From Bog-105 sp965277855 (GTDB lineage Bacteria; Acidobacteriota; Terriglobia; Bryobacterales; Bryobacteraceae), in NCBI GenBank assembly GCA_965277855.1, contig OZ255847.1:3596001-3660000 (forward strand): 64,000 bases of DNA. Direction: 5' to 3'. Made by a program: the position numbers and the translations under genes. The notes beneath the pieces were generated by a model. That model ran no database searches. It was not told where the DNA came from and worked only from the letters and a program-made list of their open reading frames with translations. Shown piece after piece: positions 41,875 through 48,815 of the stretch. Every line of letters starts with the position of its first letter. Position 1 is the stretch's first letter.

Positions 41875-42810
41875 ATGGATCCACTCTCGGATGTGCTCTC
41901 TCTTCTGAAGCCGGTGAACTACGGCTCTGGCGGCCTGACCGCGGGAGGAGAATGGTCGCTGGCCTTTCCCGAGCACGAAGGGATCAAGTGCTACGCCATC
42001 GTGGAAGGAGAATGCTGGCTAGCTGTCGAAGGTAATGCGGGATCTGTGCATCTTCAGCAAGGCGACTGCGTGGTTCTCCCTCATGGAAAGCCGTTCCTGC
42101 TCGGAAGCGATCTGGCGCTGACACCGGTGGATGCCCGGACGCTCATTTCAAAGAGGCGTTACAACGGTGTTGTTTCGTGCGGCTCGGGAGAGGGGTTCTT
42201 CCTGGCTGGAGGTCATTTCCTCTTGGATGGCGATGCCCGTGTTCTCCTCGGTCTCCTCCCACCCATCGTGTCGCTGCATGGTCATCGTGAGAAAGAAGCG
42301 ATGCGCTGGCACATCGAACGTCTTGCAGAAGAGCTGCGCGTACCCAAACCGGGCGGAGCGCTTATTGCACAACAGATTGCATACAGCATGCTGGTTCAGG
42401 TGCTTCGCCTCTATCTGGGCGAAGTCCAAAACGATGGTATCGGCTGGCTGTTCGCACTCTCGGATAAGCAGATCGGTTCGTCGCTTGAGCTGATGCACGG
42501 TGATCCAGCGCACCGATGGACAGTGCTGGAGCTTGCAAGAGCGGCAGGGATGTCTCGCACTACGTTCTCTGAAACATTTAAGGCGAGAGTGGGAATGCCA
42601 CCGTTGGAGTACTTGACGCGCTGGCGCATGCGGCTCGCTGGAGAACGGCTGTTGCACTCAAATCAGGGTGTTGGGGAGATCGCACCCGCTCTAGGATACG
42701 AATCCGAGAGTGCTTTCAGCGCCGCCTTCAAACGCGTCATGGGAAGTTCTCCGCGGTCTTACATGCGTGCGTCGCATGGGAGTGGCTCGACCGCATCGCC
42801 CGCACGATAG
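41875..42810 (+). CDS. AraC family transcriptional regulator, cupin N-domain
   Basis: The 311-residue regulator starts M-D-P-L-S-D-V-L-S-L-L-K at 41875, the conserved start of this cupin_6-AraC group; the open frame to 41758 is not needed. The cupin (about 10-180) has H-L-Q-Q-G-D-C-V-V-L-P-H-G-K. The C-terminal AraC domain carries two helix-turn-helix motifs (L-A-R-A-A-G-M-S-R-T-T-F, and V-G-E-I-A-P-A-L-G-Y-E-S-E-S-A-F-S-A-A-F in fragments). The HTH-coding part is duplicated at 44872-45180. It is divergent from the quinone-oxidoreductase gene. Confidence 0.93.
   Translation: MDPLSDVLSLLKPVNYGSGGLTAGGEWSLAFPEHEGIKCYAIVEGECWLAVEGNAGSVHLQQGDCVVLPHGKPFLLGSDLALTPVDARTLISKRRYNGVVSCGSGEGFFLAGGHFLLDGDARVLLGLLPPIVSLHGHREKEAMRWHIERLAEELRVPKPGGALIAQQIAYSMLVQVLRLYLGEVQNDGIGWLFALSDKQIGSSLELMHGDPAHRWTVLELARAAGMSRTTFSETFKARVGMPPLEYLTRWRMRLAGERLLHSNQGVGEIAPALGYESESAFSAAFKRVMGSSPRSYMRASHGSGSTASPAR
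42486..42795. repeat. 310-bp direct repeat, left copy (AraC HTH-coding region)
   Basis: Bases 42486-42795 match 44872-45180 at about 95 percent by eye (about 13 substitutions and one missing base). The left copy is inside the complete AraC-type gene and reaches almost to its stop codon. Confidence 0.9.
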
Positions 42811-42876
42811 GCTTGGCACATGAACAGCTGACCTTATCGTTTAAAAGAACGTGAGCTTTCGGTGGGCATGCGTAAG

Positions 42877-43236
42877 TCAGAGGCAGTAACCCTGCGCCAC
42901 CCAGTAATGCCAATCGCCGATGGCTTCGGCAGTTGATTCGTCCGGCTCGACGGGGGTTAGTTGCGAGAGGGGGACAGCCATCCTGCGATCCTGCCATCGG
43001 ATCAGGACGAGCATGTCGTGCTCGCAGACATCATCCGGGGCCATACGCAGGACTTCTACGTTTTCATCTTCCCTGAGTGGCGAGAGGACTTTCGCTGCGA
43101 TGCACTTCGCCCGGAAGGGAAAACGGATTTTACCTTCCAAGTAGTAATACCAACTCAGGACTTGCTCTTCCGGCGCGCATCGACGATGGCTTCGTTGGCC
43201 CAACACCGAGATAAGCACAAATTTACCCATAGCCAC
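42877..43236 (-). CDS. CcbP-like calcium-binding protein, N-terminus probably frameshifted
   Basis: The 119-residue frame shows, from about residue 27, the pattern of the cyanobacterial CcbP family: S-W-Y-Y-Y-L-E-G-K-I-R-F-P-F-R-A-K-C, then P-L-R-E-D-E-N-V-E-V, M-A-P-D-D-V-C-E-H, V-P-L-S-Q-L-T-P-V and A-I-G-D-W-H-Y-W. Just before this, the expected strand (N-E-A-I-V-D-A) is in the neighbouring frame around 43180-43200, which suggests a base was lost or gained near 43178. The remaining acidic sites are present. It may be a pseudogene or restart at an internal codon; CcbP proteins bind Ca2+ weakly and may buffer it. Confidence 0.65.
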   Translation of the reverse strand: MAMGKFVLISVLGQRSHRRCAPEEQVLSWYYYLEGKIRFPFRAKCIAAKVLSPLREDENVEVLRMAPDDVCEHDMLVLIRWQDRRMAVPLSQLTPVEPDESTAEAIGDWHYWVAQGYCL

Positions 43237-43300
43237 TTGAACGGTTCGTCACTAGATGTTCAGCGAGCCTACGCTTCTTTGACGAACGGCAGGACCCCGC

Positions 43301-43471
43301 AAGGCGGCCTACCGGGCAATCGACAATTACGTTTATCAAGGCGTCCTGGATTTCCTTCGGAGGCGCAGCAAGGTGGAGTAGCGCGGCACCACCCGCTTTA
43401 CCTACAAGGCGGTGTATGGCGGCCTTAGCGTTTTACGTCTTCGTCGTGTGCAGTTAGGCCCTCTTCCGTGA
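43301..43471 (+). pseudogene. group II intron-encoded maturase, C-terminal remnant
   Basis: The frame reads K-A-A-Y-R-A-I-D-N-Y-V-Y-Q then L-R-R-R-S-K-V-E, a stop (TAG at 43379-43381), R-G-T-T-R-F-T-Y and V-Y-G-G-L-S-V-L-R-L to the TGA at 43469-43471. This matches the end of the X/thumb and DNA-binding region of intron reverse transcriptases (a pattern like A-Y-R-A-L-D-x-Y and H-L-Y-G-x-x-G-L-V-R-L). No upstream reverse-transcriptase motif such as Y-A-D-D is present. Confidence 0.6.
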
Positions 43472-43492
43472 GCTTACTGTGAAATCAGTCCG

Positions 43493-43526
43493 AAAGCCGG
43501 ATGCCGGAAACCGGCACGTCCGGTTT
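43493..43526 (+). ncRNA. group II intron domain V-like hairpin
   Basis: A 34-base element, the standard domain V length, folds as AAAGCCGG/CCGGTTT and TGCCGG/CCGGCA arms around a GAAA-like tip, keeping the AGC triad near its 5' side and a two-base bulge (CG of CACGTC) near its 3' side. It lies 21 bases after the maturase remnant, as expected. Confidence 0.6.
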
Positions 43527-43700
43527 GATGAGCAGGGATGAGAACCAGGGCGGCTTCGGCCAGTACCTGCGCTCGTTCCTCGACTCTACTCCATTGATCT
43601 CGAACACCCGAAGACGGCTAGTGGTCCATTTGCATCGAACTTCGAAACGAAACCGAAACGCGTTGTGATTAGCGTATTATTTTGTGGATAATGAAGGCGT

Positions 43701-44420
43701 TCACTGCAGGCCAATCATCGCCTTTTGCGGCCAGGTTAGCTCCAGGTCGCAGACTTTGGTACCTCTGATAGAAGCGGCTGGTTGCTGAGCGGCTGGCGCT
43801 TGTACCACGTCGGCGAACAGCATGTTCTTGGCCAACACCGTAATGGTGTAAAGCCTGCGCATCGTGCAAGGCGGTTCGTTCGGCTGGTAAGTGGTCCGCA
43901 GTTCCTCCCCTGTATACGTCCCATCTTCGTGCAAATAACCAGCAAACTCGTAGCCGAACCACACGTGTCCTGGCACTCCTTTGCATTCGTCACGAGCCCA
44001 AATCAATCGGTCACGGATCTGTATCAGTGGAGTTGGGATGTTGCCGCATTGTCCCCAAAAGACCGCCGTCTTCAGTAGCTCGGGCGGTTTCTGTGGCATT
44101 GGCAGCCCGTACGAGACCAAAGCCTCCGAAGTATGGTGATCCGAGTATGTTAGTAATACCGAACTCGTCTCATTCTTCTTCTTAATGCAGGTTACGTGGT
44201 TTTCCATCGTGGCAAACAGCTCTGCGCTAGCGACTATGCAGCGCGTGCCAGGGTCTGTCTGAACATGAGCTATGCTGGATTTCTCGTGGTTAAGCGGGAT
44301 GTACGAAGCCGCGACGAAGAACTTGAGCGGCTGACCAGTGTACAGCGTAGTCTCGTGATGGCCAGTGGGAGTCTGGCACTCGTTAAACCGTTGAGCAAGC
44401 TTATCGCTGGCTTGCTTCAC
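43701..44420 (-). CDS. orphan protein of unknown function, 5' end probably missing
   Basis: I do not recognise this 239-residue frame. The only listed start is a GTG at 44420, but the frame stays open and protein-like for about 40 further codons upstream (S-G-F-L-D-F-G-K-N-E-S-A-S-A-E) without any ATG, GTG or TTG before a stop, so the true N-terminus (perhaps a signal peptide) seems lost. It has six Cys (for example F-W-G-Q-C-G-N-I-P, A-R-D-E-C-K-G-V-P, P-P-C-T-M-R-R) suited to disulfides, and no helix. It lies inside the segment bracketed by the AraC repeats. Base use is less GC-rich than neighbours. Confidence 0.5.
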   Translation of the reverse strand: MKQASDKLAQRFNECQTPTGHHETTLYTGQPLKFFVAASYIPLNHEKSSIAHVQTDPGTRCIVASAELFATMENHVTCIKKKNETSSVLLTYSDHHTSEALVSYGLPMPQKPPELLKTAVFWGQCGNIPTPLIQIRDRLIWARDECKGVPGHVWFGYEFAGYLHEDGTYTGEELRTTYQPNEPPCTMRRLYTITVLAKNMLFADVVQAPAAQQPAASIRGTKVCDLELTWPQKAMIGLQ

Positions 44421-44573
44421 GAAACTACGAGTGTTCTGGGAGCTGCTACTGTATGTATCCGTGGTCTCGCAGAGTTCTGCAGAGGCCGACTCGTTCTTAC
44501 CGAAGTCAAGGAATCCGCTCGCCTTCTGGAAGCTGTAGCTTGCAGATCAATCGCGACATACGGCGATGAGTAG

Positions 44574-44871
44574 ATCTACGCCGGGCGAAAAGGGGTCGGG
44601 CTATGCATCACCAGCGCTCGTACTGCGGGCATAACCGCGGAGAGACCGTCGATTCTTACGCAATGGTCCTCAATGCGATGTTGAATCTCGGTGATTTTTC
44701 GGTAAGCGTGAATGACGGCGGATAAGGTTGCTGATACCGGATAGCCCAGATTCCTGCGGCGAGTCCGGTTCTGTCCGGAGTGGCGGGTGTTGCGGTGTGA
44801 TGGCGGTGCAATGCGGAGAGCGCCCTCCTGCTTCCGACGCTCCGCAAGTGGTGTAGGCTACAAACGTTGAC
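44574..44871. other. 298-base interval without recognised feature
   Basis: No convincing open frame, RNA or repeat is seen between the orphan gene upstream region and the right AraC repeat copy. Base composition is mixed; it may be residual sequence of the inserted segment. Confidence 0.4.
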
Positions 44872-45180
44872 TGAGCTGATGCACGGTGATCCAGCGCATG
44901 ATGGACAGTTCTGGAGCTTGCAAGAGCGGCAGGGATGTCTCGCACTACGTTCTCTGAAACATTTAAGGCGAGAGTGGGAATGCCACCGTTGGAGTACCTT
45001 ACGCGCTGGCGCATGCGGCTCGCTGGAGAAAGGCTGTTGCACTCAAATCAGGCTGTTGGGGAGATCGCACCCGCTCTAGGATACGAGTCCGAGAGCGCTT
45101 TCAGCGCCGCCTTCAAACGCATCATGGGAAGCTCTCCGCGGTCGTACATGCGTGCGTTACATGGGAGTGGCTCGACCGCA
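44872..45180. repeat. 310-bp direct repeat, right copy
   Basis: Matches 42486-42795 at about 95 percent by eye, one base shorter. The segment between the copies (42796-44871) holds a CcbP-like gene, a group II intron tail and an orphan gene. Confidence 0.9.
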
Positions 45181-45225
45181 ACGCAAACGCACTCCCAAAT
45201 CAATACTGAAGCTAGCCGATCTTGA
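44872..45225 (+). pseudogene. AraC HTH-domain fragment (duplicate of the gene end)
   Basis: The right copy of the 310-bp repeat (44872-45180) holds the DNA-binding end of the AraC gene without its cupin part. A missing base near 44897 breaks the frame, so only 44935-45225 (97 codons from M-S-R-T-T-F-S-E-T-F) stays open. The duplicated part has R-for-Q-type changes and the tail after 45180 is unrelated (T-Q-T-H-S-Q-I-N). Without a start signal it is probably a non-functional remnant, though a short DNA-binding peptide cannot be ruled out. Confidence 0.75.
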
Positions 45226-45305
45226 GCAGTCCAAATCGGCTGCCCTGAACAGCTTGCCTTCGATCGGTTCTCAGCGAGCCCGTTCTATTGGCGCTCGCAG
45301 CCTGC

Positions 45306-45710
45306 TCAACGATTCCGCTCGTCAAAATGTCCTCTTGCCTTCTTTATGGAATTCCAATTCATTCCGATCCAATTCACCAATTGCTGCATTGGCTCCAGCA
45401 GAGTCAGTCCAAGAGCGGTCAGTTCGTATTCCACCCTTGGTGGAACTTCCGGGAACACCTCACGGAACAGAAAGCCATCCCGCTCCAGGTTGCGTAGCGT
45501 GGTTGTCAACATCCGCTGAGAAATTCCATCGACCATTCTCTGCAGTTCCGAGAAGCGGGCACGGTGTTTTGGGGTCTTCGCCAGCATCACCACCAACAGA
45601 ATGCTCCATTTGTCCCCAACCTTTGTCAAGAATTCCCGAACGGCTTTCGATTCCTCGTTCTTACACATGAGCGCCAGGGGCTCCCTGGTCTTTTCACCGC
45701 GTTTTCCCAT
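45306..45710 (-). CDS. HxlR family transcriptional regulator
   Basis: The 134-residue winged-helix protein has L-M-C-K-N-E-E-S-K-A-V-R-E-F-L, then V-G-D-K-W-S-I-L-L-V-V-M-L, then F-S-E-L-Q-R-M-V-D-G-I-S-Q-R-M-L-T and E-R-D-G-F-L-F-R-E-V, all typical of HxlR/MarR-like redox- or aldehyde-responsive regulators. The Cys at about residue 16 is where several HxlR members have their redox-sensing Cys. It is divergent from the hydrolase gene 100 bases away, likely its target. Confidence 0.93.
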   Translation of the reverse strand: MGKRGEKTREPLALMCKNEESKAVREFLTKVGDKWSILLVVMLAKTPKHRARFSELQRMVDGISQRMLTTTLRNLERDGFLFREVFPEVPPRVEYELTALGLTLLEPMQQLVNWIGMNWNSIKKARGHFDERNR

Positions 45711-45809
45711 GGTTACTTCGATGTGCGTTCCTGCGGCGAAAGTGCCGTCTTCTCATTTCGCTGCTCTCACTTCATAATGCAGGTATTCAATAGTAACCAA
45801 GGAGAACAT

Positions 45810-46802
45810 ATGGCCGAATCACAATCGAGACTTCCGGCGCCGGTCGAGCTTGCCGGCGCGCCCGACAACCCAACTCCTGTCCTATCTGTAAGCCCGATTG
45901 TGCTGCCGGCGACGGAGCGCGGCCAGGATTTGCAACTACGAGTCTCGGCACCCGTAAACGGGAGCCAATTGCCTGTCATTGTCTTCGCGCACGGCTTCGG
46001 CTCTTCCCTGGACGGCTATGCTCCGCTAGCGAACTTCTGGGCGGCTCGCGGCTTTGTCGTCATCCAACCCACCTTTCTCGATTCGAGAACGCTGAATCCC
46101 AATCCGAAAGCCTCACATAGCGAGGCAGTCCAAGCCTTTCTCGACGATCCCCGGAAATTTACGATGTGGCGGTCTCGCGTTGCGGACGTGAAGCGCATCC
46201 TCGACCAACTCGATTTCATTGAAGATTCCGTTTTGGGGCTCATGGGCCGCCTTGACCGAAGCCGCATCGCCGCAGCCGGGCATTCTTTCGGCGCTCAAAC
46301 GACAGCGCTGTTGCTGGGCGCGAGAGTGATTGCTTCCGACGGCAGCTTAGGTGAGGATTTTTCCGATTGGCGGATTAAGGCGGGCGTGCTGCTCTGCGCA
46401 GGCGGCCGGGGTGAAGCTCTTAGCCCGTTCGCAATCGAGCATTTTCCGTCTCTAAATCAGAGCTACGCCGAGATGACGACACCGACTCTCGTGATTGCGG
46501 GCGACAAGGACTACTCTCCGCTAACCGTCCTCGGGCCGGAGTGGTTTACGGATGCCTATACGCTGAGCCCCGGAGCCGGGTGGCTGGTCACATTGTTTGG
46601 AGCGGAACATATGCTCGGCGGCATCTCCGGGTATCTGGTTACAGAGACAACTGATGAGAACCCCGAGCGAGTCGCGGCGGTACAGCGGCTTACCGCGGCG
46701 TACCTCCGAACTGCGCTCTATCCCGGAGACACCGCCTGGGCCGCGGCACGCGCCGCGTTGCTGGGAAGCCCTGACCCGGCAGGCCGGGTTGAGGGCAAAT
46801 GA
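45810..46802 (+). CDS. alpha/beta-hydrolase (chlorophyllase/PET-hydrolase-like fold)
   Basis: The 330-residue protein starts at 45810 with a GGAGA ribosome site at 45801-45805 (the frame is open far upstream, over the HxlR promoter). It has V-F-A-H-G-F-G-S-S near 55, the nucleophile elbow A-A-G-H-S-F-G-A-Q near 155, an acid in A-G-D-K-D-Y-S-P and a His in F-G-A-E-H-M-L-G, so the triad is complete. No signal peptide. The substrate is unknown; its divergent HxlR regulator suggests induction by a small toxic or aromatic compound. Confidence 0.9.
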   Translation: MAESQSRLPAPVELAGAPDNPTPVLSVSPIVLPATERGQDLQLRVSAPVNGSQLPVIVFAHGFGSSLDGYAPLANFWAARGFVVIQPTFLDSRTLNPNPKASHSEAVQAFLDDPRKFTMWRSRVADVKRILDQLDFIEDSVLGLMGRLDRSRIAAAGHSFGAQTTALLLGARVIASDGSLGEDFSDWRIKAGVLLCAGGRGEALSPFAIEHFPSLNQSYAEMTTPTLVIAGDKDYSPLTVLGPEWFTDAYTLSPGAGWLVTLFGAEHMLGGISGYLVTETTDENPERVAAVQRLTAAYLRTALYPGDTAWAAARAALLGSPDPAGRVEGK

Positions 46803-46853
46803 GCCCAAATCCCCGAGATTTTTCCGCCCCCCGCCCGACTTCCTTCTCAGCTT

Positions 46854-48815
46854 GTGCTGAGACCATTGCGCTTCGATTTCCCGATACCGGCTGCCATTTG
46901 CCTCTCCATCGCGCTCGCCGCCTCCGGCCGCGCGCAAGTCTCCCCCGATTCCCAATTCAATCTCGCCTACAAAGCTCTCAACGCCAAAGACTACGACGCG
47001 GCCATATCAGCCTTTCGCAAAGGCCTCTCGTTACAGCCGTCGAACGCCAAGGCCCACAAAGATCTCGCTTACACACTGCTCAAAACCGGCGACAACGCCG
47101 AAGCCCGCGACGAGTTCGCCCAAGCGCTCAAACTCGACCAACACGACGACACCGCCGCCCTCGAATTCGCCTTCCTCGCCTACGAAACCAAAAAGCCCAT
47201 CGAAGCCCGCCGCACCTTCGACGGGCTCCGGCACTCCGCGAACGCCGCCACTCGCAAAACCGCCGCCCAGGCCTTCACCAACATCGATCAGCCGCTCGCC
47301 GATAGCATCGCACGCTGGCAGCAAGCTCTCAGTCGCGTCCCCGATCCCAACGCGCTCTCCACTTTCAGCGCCCATTGGGAACTCGCCCAAACCGCCGAAC
47401 TGCGCGACGATCTGCCGCTCGCTGCGGAACAATTCGCCATCTGCCGCCGGCTTAAACCCCAGCTGCCCGAAATCCTTCCCATTCTGGCCCGCCTTTGGGG
47501 TGAACTGAACCGCGTCGAAGAATCCCGCGCCGCCTGGCTCGCCGCTTCCCGTTCCGCCGATTCCCGCACCGCTGAACTCGCTCTTGAAAACCTGGGCCCG
47601 CGCTATCCCTACCCCTACGAATTCGCCGCCGCTCTTAAACTCGATCCCAAAAATCTCGCGCTTCGCAAAGAACTCGCTTACCTCTATCTCGCCATGCACA
47701 AGGAGCCCGAAGCCATCGAGCAGTTCCAAACCCTGGTCGCCCTTGATCCCACCGATCACGCAGCCCAAGCCCAGCTCGATCAGCTCCACGGCATCAAACC
47801 GAAGCCCGTCTCAGCCGCCCGCAGCGGCGCATCCTCTTCCGTCGACGCCAAAGCTCTCGGCAAGAAAAGCCTCGCCATGGGCTATCTCAAAGACGCCATC
47901 AAGTACCTGCACCAAGCTCACGAAGACGATCCCGACGACGCCGACACCATGCTCCAACTTGGCTGGGCTTACAACCAGTCCAAAGACGACGCCGACGCCC
48001 TCGACTGGTTCGATCGCGCCCGTCACGCCGGTGATCCCTCCGTCTCCGGCGCAGCCTCCCTCGCCTTTCACAACCTGCGCGGCGATGTCCTCCCGCAAAC
48101 CACCATCTGGAGTCTCCCCATGTTCTCCAGCCGCTGGAAAGACGCTTTCAGCTACGCCCAGATCAAGCACACCTTGCCTATCCCCGGCTTGAACAAACTC
48201 AACCACATCGTTTTGTTTTATCTGTCCGTCCGCCTCGACGGCGACATCAAAAGCGCCATCCCCACCCACGTCGCCGCGCCGCAATACCTCTCCACAACCT
48301 CCTTCATCGTCGGCGCAGGTGTCGCCTCCAAAACCTGGCACCACTTTACCGGTTGGGCCGAGGCCGGCGAATCCCTGAACTACCTGCCCTCCCGCCACGA
48401 CCTCGCCTCCGCCCTACCCGACTATCGCGGTGGCCTCGACTTCGCCAAAGGCTTCGGCCATCTCCTCGGTAGCCAGAAAGCCGGCCCGTTCCTCGAAACC
48501 ACCGCTGACGCCGTCTATATCAGCCGCTTCGACAAGGACTGGCTCTTCTACACCCAGGACCGCGCGGGCGAAACCTTCCACCTCGGCGTCTTCTCCGCCC
48601 AGGCCGTCTTCAACTTCAACTACGAACACGACCTCAAACAGCAATACTGGGCCAACTTCATTGAAATCGGCCCCGGCATGCGTTTCCACGCGCCTTGGAT
48701 GCCGCCCGCCCTCTATCTCTCCACCGATCTCTTACACGGCTTCTACACCATGCCCTCTCCCCGCAAGAACTACAACGATTTCCGCGTCAGCATCTGGTAC
48801 GCCCTCACCAAATGA
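46854..48815 (+). CDS. TPR protein with C-terminal NfrA-like domain
   Basis: The 653-residue exported protein starts with GTG at 46854 and a signal peptide (I-C-L-S-I-A-L-A-A-S-G-R-A-Q). Residues about 35-390 are TPR units (Y-D-A-A-I-S-A-F-R-K-G-L, then Y-L-K-D-A-I-K-Y-L-H-Q-A). The last 230 residues match the NfrA C-terminal beta-domain (D-A-V-Y-I-S-R-F-D-K-D-W, later Y-W-A-N-F-I-E-I-G-P-G-M-R and R-K-N-Y-N-D-F-R-V-S-I-W-Y). NfrA is an outer-membrane TPR protein that exports a polysaccharide in enterics. It overlaps the next gene by ATGA. Confidence 0.88.
   Translation: MLRPLRFDFPIPAAICLSIALAASGRAQVSPDSQFNLAYKALNAKDYDAAISAFRKGLSLQPSNAKAHKDLAYTLLKTGDNAEARDEFAQALKLDQHDDTAALEFAFLAYETKKPIEARRTFDGLRHSANAATRKTAAQAFTNIDQPLADSIARWQQALSRVPDPNALSTFSAHWELAQTAELRDDLPLAAEQFAICRRLKPQLPEILPILARLWGELNRVEESRAAWLAASRSADSRTAELALENLGPRYPYPYEFAAALKLDPKNLALRKELAYLYLAMHKEPEAIEQFQTLVALDPTDHAAQAQLDQLHGIKPKPVSAARSGASSSVDAKALGKKSLAMGYLKDAIKYLHQAHEDDPDDADTMLQLGWAYNQSKDDADALDWFDRARHAGDPSVSGAASLAFHNLRGDVLPQTTIWSLPMFSSRWKDAFSYAQIKHTLPIPGLNKLNHIVLFYLSVRLDGDIKSAIPTHVAAPQYLSTTSFIVGAGVASKTWHHFTGWAEAGESLNYLPSRHDLASALPDYRGGLDFAKGFGHLLGSQKAGPFLETTADAVYISRFDKDWLFYTQDRAGETFHLGVFSAQAVFNFNYEHDLKQQYWANFIEIGPGMRFHAPWMPPALYLSTDLLHGFYTMPSPRKNYNDFRVSIWYALTK

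Larger units (their letters stand above)
43290..43590 (+). mobile_element. 3'-terminal fragment of a group II intron
   Basis: A decayed maturase/reverse-transcriptase C-terminus (43301-43471) is followed by a domain V hairpin (43493-43526) and a short downstream segment ending near the C-T-C-G-A-C-T-C-T-A-C-T stretch at about 43577-43588, the order found at the 3' end of bacterial group II introns. The rest of the intron (5' ribozyme domains and most of the reverse transcriptase) is missing. The 3' boundary is approximate. Confidence 0.6.

Noticed and set aside
45564..45809. N-terminal extension of the alpha/beta-hydrolase (412-residue frame)
   Set aside because: It would run antisense over the HxlR gene start; a clear ribosome site precedes the ATG at 45810.
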